Notes: generated by a model from the sequence alone, not told the origin. DNA of 64,000 nt from Metaclostridioides mangenotii (GCF_017873185.1 NZ_JAGGJX010000005.1:62001-126000); one strand, 5' to 3'. Shown: positions 45,247 to 55,835, counted from the stretch's first letter. Made by a program: numbers and translations.

Positions 45247-45669
45247 TTAGGCATTTATCTTTTTAGCCATCTCAATTCTAGTTCCTTGTCCTTTAATAGA
45301 ACTAACATTTACATCATCCATAAAGCTCTTCATCACGGTAAAGCCCATACCTGATCTGTCAAGCTCTGGTTTAGATGTATAGAGTGGTTCCATAGCTTGT
45401 TCAAGATTTTCTATACCATATCCTTCATCTTCAACTGTAATTTTTATCGTATTTCCATCAATTACACATTTTAAGTAAACAAATTTGTCTTCATCTTCTT
45501 CATAGCCATGAATAATCGAGTTTGTAACAGCTTCTGAAACAGCTGTTTTAATATCAACTAGTTCATCTAGGGTAGGATCCAGCTTTGCTGCAAATGATGC
45601 CACTATAACTCTTGCCAAACTTTCGTTTTCAGATTTAGCAGAAAATTTTACTTCCATAATATTACTCAT
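45247..45669 (-). CDS. spoIIAB: Anti-sigma F factor SpoIIAB
   Basis: The 140-residue GHKL kinase shows LVDIKTAVSEAVTNSIIHGY (N-box), EDEGYGIENLEQAMEPLYTS (G1) and RSGMGFTVMKSFMD (G2). It binds SigF with ATP, or phosphorylates SpoIIAA. It lies 13 bp after spoIIAA. Confidence 0.97.
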   Translation of the reverse strand: MSNIMEVKFSAKSENESLARVIVASFAAKLDPTLDELVDIKTAVSEAVTNSIIHGYEEDEDKFVYLKCVIDGNTIKITVEDEGYGIENLEQAMEPLYTSKPELDRSGMGFTVMKSFMDDVNVSSIKGQGTRIEMAKKINA

Positions 45670-45682
45670 AACCCACTCCTCC

Positions 45683-46018
45683 TTACAAAGAACTTACTGC
45701 TTCTTCATACGTTTCGTAAATGCTAATAATTTTATTTAACCCCGACAGATCAAAGATTTTTTTTACTCTGTCATTAATATTTATAACTGAAACTTTTCCG
45801 CCTTCATTAGATATTTTTTTATACCTACCGATTATTACACCTATGCCTGAAGAATCCATAAAATTGATTTTTTCAAAATCAAACACGATATTTCTGACTT
45901 GATTGGCATTTAACAGTGCATCCAACTCTTCCCTAATCTCACTCGCTATGTGATGATCAAGCTCAGAACAATCAAACTCTATAAAAAGATTCTTGTCTTG
46001 AAAAGAATATGTAAACAT
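45683..46018 (-). CDS. spoIIAA: Anti-anti-sigma factor SpoIIAA
   Basis: The 111-residue STAS protein has the phosphorylation site INFMDSSGIGVIIGRYK at Ser56/57. In the dephosphorylated form it frees SigF from SpoIIAB. It is the first gene of the operon, with AAGGAGGGACATCG before the ATG. Confidence 0.97.
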   Translation of the reverse strand: MFTYSFQDKNLFIEFDCSELDHHIASEIREELDALLNANQVRNIVFDFEKINFMDSSGIGVIIGRYKKISNEGGKVSVININDRVKKIFDLSGLNKIISIYETYEEAVSSL

Positions 46019-46059
46019 CGATGTCCCTCCTTAAAATAAAAATATAGTAACTTTTAATT

Positions 46060-46085
46060 AGTTCTATAAGCTAGTTGTTTATCCT
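46060..46085 (-). promoter_or_regulatory. Possible sigma-H promoter of spoIIA
   Basis: AGGATAA and GAACT, 14 bp apart, resemble the sigma-H consensus (AGGAWWT ... GAAT) about 45-65 bp upstream of spoIIAA. The spacing is slightly long, so this is tentative. Confidence 0.4.
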
Positions 46086-46241
46086 TCAGTGAAAAATGAC
46101 TAGTTTTGTCTCCTAAAAATTACTATATTTATAAGCGGGCATCGACCCAATATTTAAATGTCTTTTTTTACAAATGCTACGAGTTTTTTATTTTTAATAT
46201 AACTAGTATTCTTTTATTATCTTTTACTAGTTAATTGTATC

Positions 46242-47930
46242 TTATTGTTGGTGTCTCTTTTTTACTTCTTTTTTGTAATCTTTGTAATTATTTTCTTTTT
46301 TGTTATCTCTTTTATTTGCTTTTTCTATATTAATTTTATTTCCTTTGATCTTGATATCTTTCATCTTTTCAAGAACAGTCATTGCATTTTTCTTTGGTAC
46401 TTCAACAAAAGTATACTTATCGTAAATATCTATTGATCCAACTACTCTTCCTGGAATTCCAGCTTCTCCAGCTATAGCTCCAACTATATCTTTAGCTTGA
46501 ACTCTTTGGTTTTTACCTACATTTATAAATAGTCTGATCATACCACTCTGAGCTACAACTTTTTTATCACCACGAGATCTATCACCGCGTTCACCACGAT
46601 CTCTTCTAGGTTTTTCTTCTATTATTTCTTTACTTAATTCTTCTCCTAGAGATAATTTAAGTAGTGCTGCTGCAACATCTACAGTTGAATAATCAACATT
46701 TTCACAGTATTCTTCTATCCATTTTAATTGCTTAGTTAAGTTTCCTTTTTCTAATGTTTCATTAACATCTTTAAAGAAAGCACTTACCTTCTTCTCTTCA
46801 ACATCTGAAATAGTAGGTATTTCATGTTTCACTAATTTAGATTTAGTATATCTCTCAATATCCTTCATCTTTCTTACTTCTTTACCAAACACGAAACTGA
46901 AAGACATTCCTTCACGTCCAGCTCTACCAGTTCTACCGATTCTATGAACGTAGTATTCTTCATCTTGTGGTAAATCGTAGTTAAATACACATTCTACATC
47001 GTCTACGTCTATTCCTCTAGCAGCAACATCAGTCGCAACAAGAATATCTATTGTACCATGTCTAAATTTATCCATTACTATATCTCTTTGGGCTTGTTTT
47101 AAGTCACCGTGAAGTGCATCTGCAAAGTATCCTCTAGCTTGTAAATCTCCAACTAACTCATCTGCTTTTCTCTTTGTATTACAGAAAGCAACTGATAGTT
47201 TTGGATTATATACATCTACAAGTCTACATAATATTTCTAATTTATTTGCCGCTCTAGTCTCTATATAGTACTGTTTAATATTTGGAACTGTAAGTTCTCT
47301 TCTAACTACTTTTATATGAGTTGGATCTTTTTGGTATCTCCTAGTAAGATCTAAGATTCCCTTTGGCATAGTTGCTGAGAAGAAAGTTGTTTGTCTATCT
47401 TCAGGAGTTTTGCTAAGAATCATCTCGATGTCTTCTCTGAATCCCATGTCTAGCATTTCATCTGCTTCATCAAGAACAACCATCTTTACATTGTCCATTT
47501 TTAACGTTCTACGATTGATATGATCTATTGTACGTCCTGGTGTCCCTATTATTATTTGTACACCGGATTTTAATGACTTTATCTGTCTATCTATAGCTTG
47601 ACCTCCGTAAATAGGTAAAGCTTTAATTCCAGGACAATATTTAGCTAACTTGCTTATTTCTGTAGAAACTTGTATTGCAAGCTCTCTTGTCGGGCAAAGC
47701 ACTACAGCTTGTAGGCTTCTATCATTTGGATTAATCATCTCTAATATTGGAATACTAAAAGCCGCAGTTTTTCCCGTACCAGTTTGGGCTTGTCCAATTA
47801 TATCTTGCCCTGCTAGAACAGCAGGTATAGATTGAGCTTGAATAGGAGATGGTTCCTCAAATCCCATTTCAGAGATAGCTTTCTTTATCCCTTCGTTTAT
47901 TTGTAAATCTTCAAATTTTGTTATATTCAT
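46242..47930 (-). CDS. DEAD-box RNA helicase with RNA-binding tail (DeaD/CshA type)
   Basis: The 562-residue protein has the full helicase core: PSPIQAQSIP, AQTGTGKTAAF, CPTRELAIQV, DEAD, SATMP, TDVAARGIDVDDV and HRIGRTGRAGR. A linker of about 70 residues, a DbpA-type RNA-binding domain (MIRLFINVGKNQRVQAKDIV, GRVVGSIDIYDKYTFVEVP) and a Lys-rich tail follow. It acts in ribosome assembly or RNA decay, and often in cold growth. It is monocistronic and much longer than the paralogue at 7.6 kb. Confidence 0.95.
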   Translation of the reverse strand: MNITKFEDLQINEGIKKAISEMGFEEPSPIQAQSIPAVLAGQDIIGQAQTGTGKTAAFSIPILEMINPNDRSLQAVVLCPTRELAIQVSTEISKLAKYCPGIKALPIYGGQAIDRQIKSLKSGVQIIIGTPGRTIDHINRRTLKMDNVKMVVLDEADEMLDMGFREDIEMILSKTPEDRQTTFFSATMPKGILDLTRRYQKDPTHIKVVRRELTVPNIKQYYIETRAANKLEILCRLVDVYNPKLSVAFCNTKRKADELVGDLQARGYFADALHGDLKQAQRDIVMDKFRHGTIDILVATDVAARGIDVDDVECVFNYDLPQDEEYYVHRIGRTGRAGREGMSFSFVFGKEVRKMKDIERYTKSKLVKHEIPTISDVEEKKVSAFFKDVNETLEKGNLTKQLKWIEEYCENVDYSTVDVAAALLKLSLGEELSKEIIEEKPRRDRGERGDRSRGDKKVVAQSGMIRLFINVGKNQRVQAKDIVGAIAGEAGIPGRVVGSIDIYDKYTFVEVPKKNAMTVLEKMKDIKIKGNKINIEKANKRDNKKENNYKDYKKEVKKRHQQ

Positions 47931-48019
47931 ATATTATTCCTCTCCGTTTTAAATTATCTTAACCTATCCATTATATACTTTAAAATACTATTCTGCAATT
48001 TATATTTTATGTACTGATG

Positions 48020-49015
48020 TTAAATAATATACATAACATACAAAGTTCCTAGATATATTATATATGTAGAAAGCATGGCTATCCCTTGAATTCTGTACAT
48101 TTTGTTCTTTAGTAAAGTAGGAATTACCAATATAAAAATAAGTAATATCATGAAAGGAAAATCTAAAAGTCTATTTTGGGATAAAATCGGCAATCTATTT
48201 GGAATGGCTGATACCCCTATCACACAGAGTAAATTAAGTGTATTTGCTCCAATAATATTTCCTACTGATATAGAATGGTGATTCTTCCTTATAGCAGTTA
48301 GAGATGACACAAGCTCTGGAAGCGATGTGCCAAGTGCTATTACTGTTAAACTAACTATCGCATGGGGAATTCCCATAAAAATAGCTATCTTAACTCCACT
48401 ATTTATAAGGAGTCTAGATCCAATAATCATCATTATCAACCCAATAATAAATAAACTTCCTATTCTTATAATATCTTTTATACAAAATTCTACATTAATT
48501 TTATTTTCATTTCTTTTTAAATGTCTAGAATACCTACCCATTATTTCTCTGCTTTTAATACCTTTTGGATTTTTAACTCCCTTATAATTGCTGTACATAT
48601 AATAGGCAAACATTAATAATAAAATAGCTGAATCTCCTCTACCTATCTCTCCGTCTATTCCTAACACTAAAAAAACAACTAAAGATAATATAAGTAAAAC
48701 TGCCCTATGAACAAACATATCTCTATCTACTTTAAATGGACTTAATGATACTACCAATCCCAAAGCTAGACCAGTATTGCATATAATAGAACCAACAGCA
48801 TTTCCCATACTCATAGTTGTGTGCCCATCTAATGATGCAAATACAGAAACAGTAAACTCAGGAAGTGTTGTTGCAAAACTAACTATAGTTGCTCCTAAAA
48901 CTATTTCAGATATATTCGTTCTCCTGCCAATTTCAACCGTACAGTTGATAAAAATATCCGCTCCTTTGGTAATTAATACAAATCCAATTATAAATAAAAC
49001 TATTATTAAAAACAA
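48020..49015 (-). CDS. Calcium/sodium exchanger (CaCA family)
   Basis: The protein is about 331 residues from the TTG at 49013-49015, which follows AGGGGTG; an upstream in-frame TTG at 49048 would place that site inside the gene. It has ten helices in two inverted halves. The alpha repeats are visible: SEIVLGATIVSFATTLPEFT and GNAVGSIICNTGLA in the first, VSLTVIALGTSLPELVSSLT and GNIIGANTLNLL in the second. It exchanges Na+ or H+ for Ca2+ at the membrane (YrbG-like). Confidence 0.88.
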   Translation of the reverse strand: MFLIIVLFIIGFVLITKGADIFINCTVEIGRRTNISEIVLGATIVSFATTLPEFTVSVFASLDGHTTMSMGNAVGSIICNTGLALGLVVSLSPFKVDRDMFVHRAVLLILSLVVFLVLGIDGEIGRGDSAILLLMFAYYMYSNYKGVKNPKGIKSREIMGRYSRHLKRNENKINVEFCIKDIIRIGSLFIIGLIMMIIGSRLLINSGVKIAIFMGIPHAIVSLTVIALGTSLPELVSSLTAIRKNHHSISVGNIIGANTLNLLCVIGVSAIPNRLPILSQNRLLDFPFMILLIFILVIPTLLKNKMYRIQGIAMLSTYIIYLGTLYVMYII

Positions 49016-49077
49016 ATAATCACCCCTAAAATATATTTCTTCGCGCAATCTTGCAATGTATGTGTATTATATATTTT

Positions 49078-49117
49078 ATGATACCGTTTACATTTTTATG
49101 ATACCGTTTACATTTTT
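49078..49117. repeat. Two exact tandem 20-bp repeats, cre-like, upstream of pflB
   Basis: Two copies of ATGATACCGTTTACAT plus TTTT lie head to tail at 49078-49097 and 49098-49117. The 16-bp core matches the CcpA cre consensus (WTGNAARCGNWWWCAW) at 14 of 16 positions by my count. They sit 245 bp upstream of the pflB start and upstream of a TATAAT near 49160. Confidence 0.6.
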
Positions 49118-49362
49118 AAAGTTTTTATAAATTCTGTTTAAACAAATAAAATATATGGTATAATTTACTTAGATAACAAAAGATGCTTTTGCGTATTATA
49201 CAATGAAACGATATTTTTATTAAGTTTTCCAATTCGAATTTTTTTTGAAAATTCAATCGCATCGAAATTCATTCTCAACTATTACGGATCATTTAATTAA
49301 AATACCATTATATAATTCGTGTTTATAGCATCTTTAATATAGAATCTAAGGAGGCAATTTAC

Positions 49363-51594
49363 ATGAGTGCATGGCAAGGATTTACCCAAGGAAGATGGAA
49401 CAAAGAAGTAGACGTTAGAGAATTTATTCAGTTAAACTACACACCTTACGAGAGTGATGATTCATTTTTATCTGGAGCAACAAATGACACCAAAGAGCTA
49501 TGGAATGAAGTTACAGCCTTATTTAAAAAAGAAAGAGAAAACAATGGTACATTAGATGTAGACACTGAGACTATATCAGCAATAGACGCTTATGAGCCAG
49601 GATATATACACCATGAATTTGAAAGAATTGTTGGTTTACAAACAGATGCTCCACTTAAAAGAGCTGTAATGCCATACGGTGGTATAAGAATGGTAGAAGG
49701 TTCTTGTGAAGCTTTTGGATACACTCTAGACTCAAAAGTAAAAGAAATATTTACAAAATATAGAAAAACTCACAACCAAGGGGTATTTGACGCTTATACA
49801 CCTGAAATGAAGATGGCTAGAAAATCTGGTATAATAACTGGTCTTCCGGACGCTTACGGAAGAGGTAGGATAATCGGTGATTATAGAAGAGTTGCTCTAT
49901 ACGGAGTTGATAGACTAATAGAAGATAAAGAAGATCAAAAAAGATCTTTAGAAGTATCTTGCATAGATGAAGAAATAATCAGACTTAGAGAAGAAATAAG
50001 CGAGCAAATAGTTGCTTTAAATAGATTAAAAACTATGGCCAATTCATACGGATTTGACATATCAAAACCAGCTACAAATTCAAAAGAAGCTGTACAATGG
50101 TTATACTTTGGATATTTAGCAGCAGTAAAAGATCAAAACGGAGCTGCAATGTCCCTTGGTAGAACATCTACTTTCCTAGATATATACTTTGAAAGAGATT
50201 TGAAAAATGGAGCAATAACAGAAGATGGAGTTCAAGAATTAATGGACCACTTCGTTATGAAATTAAGAATGGTTAAGTTCCTTAGAACACCAGATTACAA
50301 TAACCTATTCTCTGGTGATCCAACATGGGTTACAGAGTGCTTAGGAGGTATGGGTATTGATGGTAGAACTTTAGTAACTAAAAACTCATTCAGAGTTTTA
50401 AATACACTTTACACATTAGGACCATCACCGGAGCCAAACTTAACAGTGCTTTGGTCAACTAGCTTACCAAAAGGATTTAAAGACTTCTGCTCTAAAGTTT
50501 CAATAGATACAAGTTCAGTTCAGTACGAAAATGACGACCTAATGAGACCATACTGGGGCGATGACTACGGTATAGCTTGTTGTGTATCTGCAATGAAGAT
50601 AGGTAAGCAAATGCAGTTCTTCGGAGCTAGAGTTAACCTTGCAAAAACTCTTCTTTACGCTATAAACGGTGGTAAGGATGAATTATCTGGAATGCAAGTA
50701 GGACCAAGATTTGAGCCAATAACTTCTGAGTACTTAGACTTCGATGAAGTTATGAATAAATTTGAGCCATTCGCTGATTGGTTAGCTACGTTATATGTAA
50801 ACACATTAAATGTAATCCACTATATGCACGATAAATACTCTTACGAATCATTAGAAATGGCTCTTCACGATAGAGACGTATTTAGAACTATGGCTTGTGG
50901 AATGGCTGGATTATCAGTTTGCGCTGACTCATTATCAGCTATAAAACATGCAAAAGTTAAAACTATAAGAAATGAAAATGGACTAGCTGTAGATTTTGAG
51001 ATCGAAGGAGATTATCCTAAATACGGAAACAATGACGACAGAGTTGACGATATAGCTGTAGAATTAGTTGAAAGCTTTATGAACAAAATCAAGAAAAACA
51101 AAACATACAGAAATGCCTACCCTACACAATCAATACTTACAATAACATCAAATGTTGTGTACGGTAAAAAGACTGGTAATACTCCAGATGGAAGAAAAGC
51201 TGGTGCGCCATTTGCTCCAGGGGCTAACCCAATGCACGGTAGAGATACTAGCGGTGCATTAGCATCACTATCATCAGTAGCTAAATTACCATACGAGTAC
51301 TCTCAAGACGGTATATCTAATACATTCTCAATAATACCTGGTGCCTTAGGTAAAAATATGGACGAAAGAATTTCAAATCTTTCTTCTATGTTAGATGGAT
51401 ACTTTGATCAAAAAGCTCATCATCTAAACGTAAACGTATTTGACAGAGCAACTTTAGAAGATGCTATGGAGCATCCAGAAGAATATCCGCAACTTACTAT
51501 AAGAGTTTCTGGTTACGCTGTTAACTTTATCAAACTTACTAGAGAGCAACAACAAGATGTTATAAACAGAACATTCCACGGAAAAATGTGCTAA
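49363..51594 (+). CDS. pflB: Pyruvate formate-lyase
   Basis: The 743-residue glycyl-radical enzyme begins [20 protein letters not shown], as in PflB. The adjacent catalytic cysteines (GIACCVSAM) are residues 406-407, and the radical glycine lies in [13 protein letters not shown] at residue 717. It splits pyruvate plus CoA into acetyl-CoA and formate. The PflB-type N-terminus and CC pair exclude glycerol or choline lyases. It has a long 5' region with a strong AAGGAGG site, and the activase gene follows 2 bp after its stop. Confidence 0.97.
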   Translation: MSAWQGFTQGRWNKEVDVREFIQLNYTPYESDDSFLSGATNDTKELWNEVTALFKKERENNGTLDVDTETISAIDAYEPGYIHHEFERIVGLQTDAPLKRAVMPYGGIRMVEGSCEAFGYTLDSKVKEIFTKYRKTHNQGVFDAYTPEMKMARKSGIITGLPDAYGRGRIIGDYRRVALYGVDRLIEDKEDQKRSLEVSCIDEEIIRLREEISEQIVALNRLKTMANSYGFDISKPATNSKEAVQWLYFGYLAAVKDQNGAAMSLGRTSTFLDIYFERDLKNGAITEDGVQELMDHFVMKLRMVKFLRTPDYNNLFSGDPTWVTECLGGMGIDGRTLVTKNSFRVLNTLYTLGPSPEPNLTVLWSTSLPKGFKDFCSKVSIDTSSVQYENDDLMRPYWGDDYGIACCVSAMKIGKQMQFFGARVNLAKTLLYAINGGKDELSGMQVGPRFEPITSEYLDFDEVMNKFEPFADWLATLYVNTLNVIHYMHDKYSYESLEMALHDRDVFRTMACGMAGLSVCADSLSAIKHAKVKTIRNENGLAVDFEIEGDYPKYGNNDDRVDDIAVELVESFMNKIKKNKTYRNAYPTQSILTITSNVVYGKKTGNTPDGRKAGAPFAPGANPMHGRDTSGALASLSSVAKLPYEYSQDGISNTFSIIPGALGKNMDERISNLSSMLDGYFDQKAHHLNVNVFDRATLEDAMEHPEEYPQLTIRVSGYAVNFIKLTREQQQDVINRTFHGKMC

Positions 51595-51596
51595 TT

Positions 51597-52331
51597 ATGA
51601 CAAAAGGGAGAATTCACTCTATAGAAACATTTGGTACAGTTGACGGACCAGGAATCAGATATATAATATTTTTTCAAGGTTGCCCATTGAGATGTAAGTA
51701 CTGCCACAATAGAGATACTTGGAACCCAAGTCTCGGCAAAGAATATACAGCTGACGAAATAATTACTGATGCACTTAAATACTCATCATACAGAAAATTC
51801 TCTGGGGGCGGAATCACTGCTTCTGGAGGAGAACCAACTTTACAACCAGCGTTTTTAAATGAGTTATTTATGAAAGCTAAGGAGAATTCTATCCATACTT
51901 GTCTTGATACTTCTGGATATGTAGATATAGATGTTATTGATCCTATTTTAGAAAATACAGATCTTGTCTTACTAGATCTAAAGCATATGATCGACGATGG
52001 ATCAAAAGATCTTACTGGCGTTAGTATAAATAAAGCTATTGCTCTAGGAAAACATCTAGATAAACGCGGGATTCCTGTTTGGATAAAACAAGTACTTGTT
52101 CCAGGAATCACCGACACTATTGAAAACTTAGAAGCTCTTGGGAAATTTGTTTCGTCACTGTCTAATGTTGAGAGGGTTGAACTACTTCCCTACCACACTA
52201 TGGGAATCCATAAGTGGGAAAACTTAGGTATAGACTATGAGCTGAAAGGTGTTCCTGATGCTACTAAGGAAGATGTTAAAAGAGCTAGCGAAGTAGTTTC
52301 TAAGTTTGGAGTTCAAGTTTACAACGCCTAA
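51597..52331 (+). CDS. pflA: Pyruvate formate-lyase activating enzyme
   Basis: The 244-residue radical-SAM protein has FGTVDGPGIRYIIFFQGCPL and RCKYCHNRDTW, which together give the CxxxCxxC cluster. ITASGGEPTLQPAFL binds SAM. It installs the glycyl radical on PflB anaerobically. The ATG at 51597 is preferred; a GTG at 51588 would overlap pflB. Confidence 0.95.
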   Translation: MTKGRIHSIETFGTVDGPGIRYIIFFQGCPLRCKYCHNRDTWNPSLGKEYTADEIITDALKYSSYRKFSGGGITASGGEPTLQPAFLNELFMKAKENSIHTCLDTSGYVDIDVIDPILENTDLVLLDLKHMIDDGSKDLTGVSINKAIALGKHLDKRGIPVWIKQVLVPGITDTIENLEALGKFVSSLSNVERVELLPYHTMGIHKWENLGIDYELKGVPDATKEDVKRASEVVSKFGVQVYNA

Positions 52332-52420
52332 AAACTATTAGCGATATTGGAATATGATTGCTAATTCACTTTAATATCTTTGATTTAAATATTTAATTAG
52401 ATATAATCAAAACACTAAAA

Positions 52421-52468
52421 GCAATTTAGATAATTGAGTTAGATTACTCATTACTAAATTGCTTTTTT
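52421..52468 (+). terminator. Terminator of the pfl operon
   Basis: GCAATTTAG and CTAAATTGC pair, with an inner TAATTGAG/CTCATTA stem, followed by T6. Confidence 0.85.
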
Positions 52469-52568
52469 ATTTTTCTACCTATTATGATATTTATTATTAC
52501 AAAAACTTATATTCAATCACAATTCTCTATTTTTAGACATATATTTATATAGAAAGGAGAATGAATTA

Positions 52569-53288
52569 ATGATTTATTACAATAGAAAGTATTATAGGAT
52601 GTTTAATGAAGATAAGTACTACAAAATTATTGAAAAAGATAAACCTAAGTACGCCCATAAAGAAACAAAAAATAAAAATGATCTTACCTATTTAGATAAT
52701 AAATTTTATTCTGGTAAACATCAATTAAGTTATGTTCTTGTGGAAGATAACGAAAGTAGCCCTATCGAACAAATAGACTTATACAAATATTTCGATTACG
52801 ATGATGACGACCAATATGAAACTAGTAATTATGTCAATGAAATTGAAGAATATAGAGATCATGAAGAAGATATTGATTCTAATAGTTGTGATGAAGAATA
52901 CAGCTTTGATGAAACTATTACTGAGAATATAAATTCTGAAGAAGATGAAACTAACAGAGACTCAAATATAGATGAGCAAGTTCATACTCATGAATATGAT
53001 GTAAGTGTTAAAGCTTATGGTATTGAAGGCGAATTACACAGACATCATCTGGCAGGAGCTACAAGCGAATCAATTTATTCATCTGATGGTAGCCATTGTC
53101 ATGAGATTAAAAATAAAATAGATAATTTTAATGATCATTACCATTACATTAATGAAGTGACTGGACCTTCTATTCCAGTTGGAAACGGTAAACATATACA
53201 CTTAGTTGAAGGTTTTACAAATGTTTATAAAGATCATAAACATGAATATCAATTCTCAACTTTGGTGGGGGATCTTATAAGTGAATAG
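52569..53288 (+). CDS. YmaF-like spore protein with acidic linker
   Basis: The 239-residue protein has a basic, Tyr-rich N-terminus (YYNRKYYRMFNEDKYYKII), a highly acidic middle (about residues 70-138), and a His-rich C-terminal half. That half has VHTHEYDVSVKAYGIEGELH, SDGSHCHEI, NDHYHYINEVTGPSIPVGNG and KHIHLVEG, the YmaF family pattern. The many His pairs suggest metal binding. Family members are found in spore formers. It is monocistronic with a good AAAGGAG site. Confidence 0.75.
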   Translation: MIYYNRKYYRMFNEDKYYKIIEKDKPKYAHKETKNKNDLTYLDNKFYSGKHQLSYVLVEDNESSPIEQIDLYKYFDYDDDDQYETSNYVNEIEEYRDHEEDIDSNSCDEEYSFDETITENINSEEDETNRDSNIDEQVHTHEYDVSVKAYGIEGELHRHHLAGATSESIYSSDGSHCHEIKNKIDNFNDHYHYINEVTGPSIPVGNGKHIHLVEGFTNVYKDHKHEYQFSTLVGDLISE

Positions 53289-53297
53289 ATATTATAT

Positions 53298-53333
53298 AAA
53301 GGCTACCTTATTTTTTGGGATAAGGTGGCCTTT
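53298..53333 (+). terminator. Terminator of the YmaF-like gene
   Basis: AAAGGCtACCTTAT and ATAAGGTgGCCTTT pair around a TTTTTTGGG loop. Confidence 0.8.
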
Positions 53334-53370
53334 GATTAGTTTTATAACATTATAGTTTTATCTTATATAC

Positions 53371-53404
53371 AAAAAAGCACATACCTATCTCTAGATACAT
53401 GCTC
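53371..53404 (-). terminator. Terminator of the iscS-thiI operon
   Basis: On the minus strand GAGCATGTATCT and ATAGGTATGTGCTTTTTT form a hairpin, with two mismatched positions, followed by T6. Confidence 0.75.
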
Positions 53405-53419
53405 AAATCTAACAAAAAA

Positions 53420-54592
53420 TTAAAATTCAATATCCTCAATCTCTATATTATCAATCGCTTCTTTGATCAACTTCTCAACATCAAGTTTGCTCTCTTCAGC
53501 TTCAATTCTATCAAGTTTGGGCTTAGTAGTAGGCTTTTTAGGAGCAAACAAACTACAGCAATCTTCCTCTGGAATTACAGAAGTTTCAAAAGTCCCAATT
53601 TCCTCAGCCGCCTTGACTATATCAGACTTGTCCATAGCAATAAGCGGTCTAAAAATTGGTATATCTACAACAGCATTAGTACATGTAAGACCGTGTATAG
53701 TCTGCGATGCAACTTGTCCTATACTTTCTCCAGTAATAAGAGCATCACAGTATCTCTTCTCTGCAAGCTCCTGTGCAATTCTCATCATAAATCTTCTAGA
53801 TAAAATAGTTGTATCAGAATCATTACAATGAGTAGCTATTGCCTTTTGTATCTCTAGTATATTTACTTTGTGAAGTCTAACTCTTCCACAGTACTTTGCT
53901 AATATTTTTGTTAAATCTCTTACTTTTTCCAGAGATCTCTCATTTGTAAATGGATAACTGTGGAAATGAACTGCCTCAACATCCACACCTCTCTTTGCTA
54001 CCATCCAAGTTGCAACTGGGCTGTCTATACCTCCAGATAAAAGCGACATAGCTTTGCCATTAGTTCCAAGAGGTAATCCTCCGTATCCAGCTATAGTATC
54101 ACTGTAAACCATTGTGTGGTTTTCTCTGTACTCACAAGAAATTTTTACTTCTGGATTTCTAACGTCTACTTTGATTCTTCCATCGACTTTTGCAAGTAAG
54201 TATCCACCTATATCTATACTCATCTCTTGAGATGTAAGTTTAAAGCTCTTATCGCCTCTTCTAGAGTCTACTTTAAACGACTTATATCCATCTTCTATTT
54301 TCTCTTCTAACATAGCTAGAGCTATTTCTTTTAATTTATCGTAGTCTTTTTCAGCTCTTATTGCTGGGCAAACTCCAACTATTCCAAATACTTTTCTAAC
54401 TTCTTCTATTATTTCTTCGTAATCGTAATCTTCTAAATCTACATAGATTCTTCCGTACTCTTTGTATACTCTAAATTTACCTATTGGCTTTAGCATATTT
54501 TTTATATTTTTTATAAGTTTATTTTCAAAGACGTATCTGTTCTTGCCTTTTACACCTATCTCACCGTATTTAACTATTAAAATATTGTACAT
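53420..54592 (-). CDS. thiI: tRNA 4-thiouridine sulfurtransferase ThiI
   Basis: The 390-residue protein has an N-terminal ferredoxin-like and THUMP region (residues about 1-165), then the PP-loop [37 protein letters not shown] and [20 protein letters not shown] follow. There is no C-terminal rhodanese domain, as in Bacillus. It makes s4U8 in tRNA, taking sulfur from the IscS-type desulfurase encoded 94 bp upstream. Confidence 0.95.
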   Translation of the reverse strand: MYNILIVKYGEIGVKGKNRYVFENKLIKNIKNMLKPIGKFRVYKEYGRIYVDLEDYDYEEIIEEVRKVFGIVGVCPAIRAEKDYDKLKEIALAMLEEKIEDGYKSFKVDSRRGDKSFKLTSQEMSIDIGGYLLAKVDGRIKVDVRNPEVKISCEYRENHTMVYSDTIAGYGGLPLGTNGKAMSLLSGGIDSPVATWMVAKRGVDVEAVHFHSYPFTNERSLEKVRDLTKILAKYCGRVRLHKVNILEIQKAIATHCNDSDTTILSRRFMMRIAQELAEKRYCDALITGESIGQVASQTIHGLTCTNAVVDIPIFRPLIAMDKSDIVKAAEEIGTFETSVIPEEDCCSLFAPKKPTTKPKLDRIEAEESKLDVEKLIKEAIDNIEIEDIEF

Positions 54593-54686
54593 TATTAACT
54601 CCCATCTATTATACTAACATTTTCAATGTTTTTTTATCATTTATGTTTTTTCTTTATAGACTTTCTTTATCTATTATCTTTACCAA

Positions 54687-55835
54687 CTATCTTTTCATTA
54701 TATTTCTTAAATCATCAACTGACTCTTTGATTATTTTAGCGGCCTCAAGTATCTCTTCTTCAGTATTCATATCGGATAAACTAAATCTTATTGTACCCTC
54801 TACTTCTTTTGGAGTAAGCCCTATTGCATTTAAAACATGGCTGCCTTTCTTTTTTGCGGAACAAGCAGATCCTGTTGATACATAAACACCTTTTTGCTCT
54901 AAATAGTGAAGCAATACCTCACCTTTAGCTCCTATAAAAGCTATATTTAGCACGTGGCAAACTCCATCTTCTGGTGAGTTTACTTTTACATCGTCTATAA
55001 TTTTAAGCAGTTCTGTTTTTAAGAGTTCTTTTAGAGAGTACATCTTTTCTATATTCCCGCTCAGGTCATCAAATAAAACTTTTACTGCCTCTCCGATCCC
55101 GTATATGCCTGGAACATTTTCTGTTCCTGATCTGACACCGGACTCTTGTCCACCTCCAAATAGTATTGGCTTAATTCTGCTATTTGATTTTACATACATA
55201 AATCCAATGCCCTTTGGCCCATGAAACTTATGTCCACTCACACTCATAAAATCTATATTGTACTTTGAAGGTTTAAAATCGATCTTTCCAAAAGACTGGA
55301 TGGCATCTACATGGAAGTAAACTTTTTCATCGAGCGACTTTAGATACTTCCCAATCTCTTTTACTGGTTGTATACTTCCTAACTCATTATTTACATGCAT
55401 TATAGTTACTAGGCATGTTGTAGGTCTTATAGAGTCTTTAAATTCCTCAAAATCTATTACACCATTTTTATCTACTTCTAAATAAGTTACTTCAAATCCA
55501 TCTTCCTCTAAATCTTTTAATGTATTTAAAACTGATGGATGCTCTATATTAGTAGAAATTATATGATTCTTTCTCTTTTTGTATAAATTAGCTACACCTC
55601 TAATTACGGTATTATTGCTTTCTGTTCCCCCAGATGTGAAGTAAATCTCTTTATCATATGCCCCAACCACTTTGGCTATATTTTGTCTAATTATTTTTAT
55701 TTCTTTTTCTACTTCTACTCCTTTTCTATGAGCTGCTGATGGATTTGCATAATCTTCTGTCAAAGCTTGCACCATTTTGTCTACAACTTGCGGATAAGGT
55801 CTAGTTGTCGAACTGTTATCTAAATATATTTCCAT
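54687..55835 (-). CDS. Cysteine desulfurase (IscS/NifS type)
   Basis: The 382-residue PLP enzyme shows YLDNSSTTRPYPQV, FTSGGTESNNTVIRGVA, the PLP lysine in SVSGHKFHGPKGIGFMYV and the active Cys in STGSACSAKKKGSHVL. It gives persulfide sulfur to ThiI, the next gene. The pairing without iscU argues for a dedicated tRNA-thiolation desulfurase (NifZ-like in Bacillus). Confidence 0.93.
   Translation of the reverse strand: MEIYLDNSSTTRPYPQVVDKMVQALTEDYANPSAAHRKGVEVEKEIKIIRQNIAKVVGAYDKEIYFTSGGTESNNTVIRGVANLYKKRKNHIISTNIEHPSVLNTLKDLEEDGFEVTYLEVDKNGVIDFEEFKDSIRPTTCLVTIMHVNNELGSIQPVKEIGKYLKSLDEKVYFHVDAIQSFGKIDFKPSKYNIDFMSVSGHKFHGPKGIGFMYVKSNSRIKPILFGGGQESGVRSGTENVPGIYGIGEAVKVLFDDLSGNIEKMYSLKELLKTELLKIIDDVKVNSPEDGVCHVLNIAFIGAKGEVLLHYLEQKGVYVSTGSACSAKKKGSHVLNAIGLTPKEVEGTIRFSLSDMNTEEEILEAAKIIKESVDDLRNIMKR

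Noticed and set aside
49363-52331. Glycerol dehydratase or choline trimethylamine-lyase instead of PflB.
   Set aside because: The adjacent Cys-Cys pair and PflB-type N-terminus are specific to pyruvate formate-lyase.
53399-53831. Overlapping plus-strand ORFs opposite thiI.
   Set aside because: They are antisense to the thiI 3' half, which has clear ThiI motifs.
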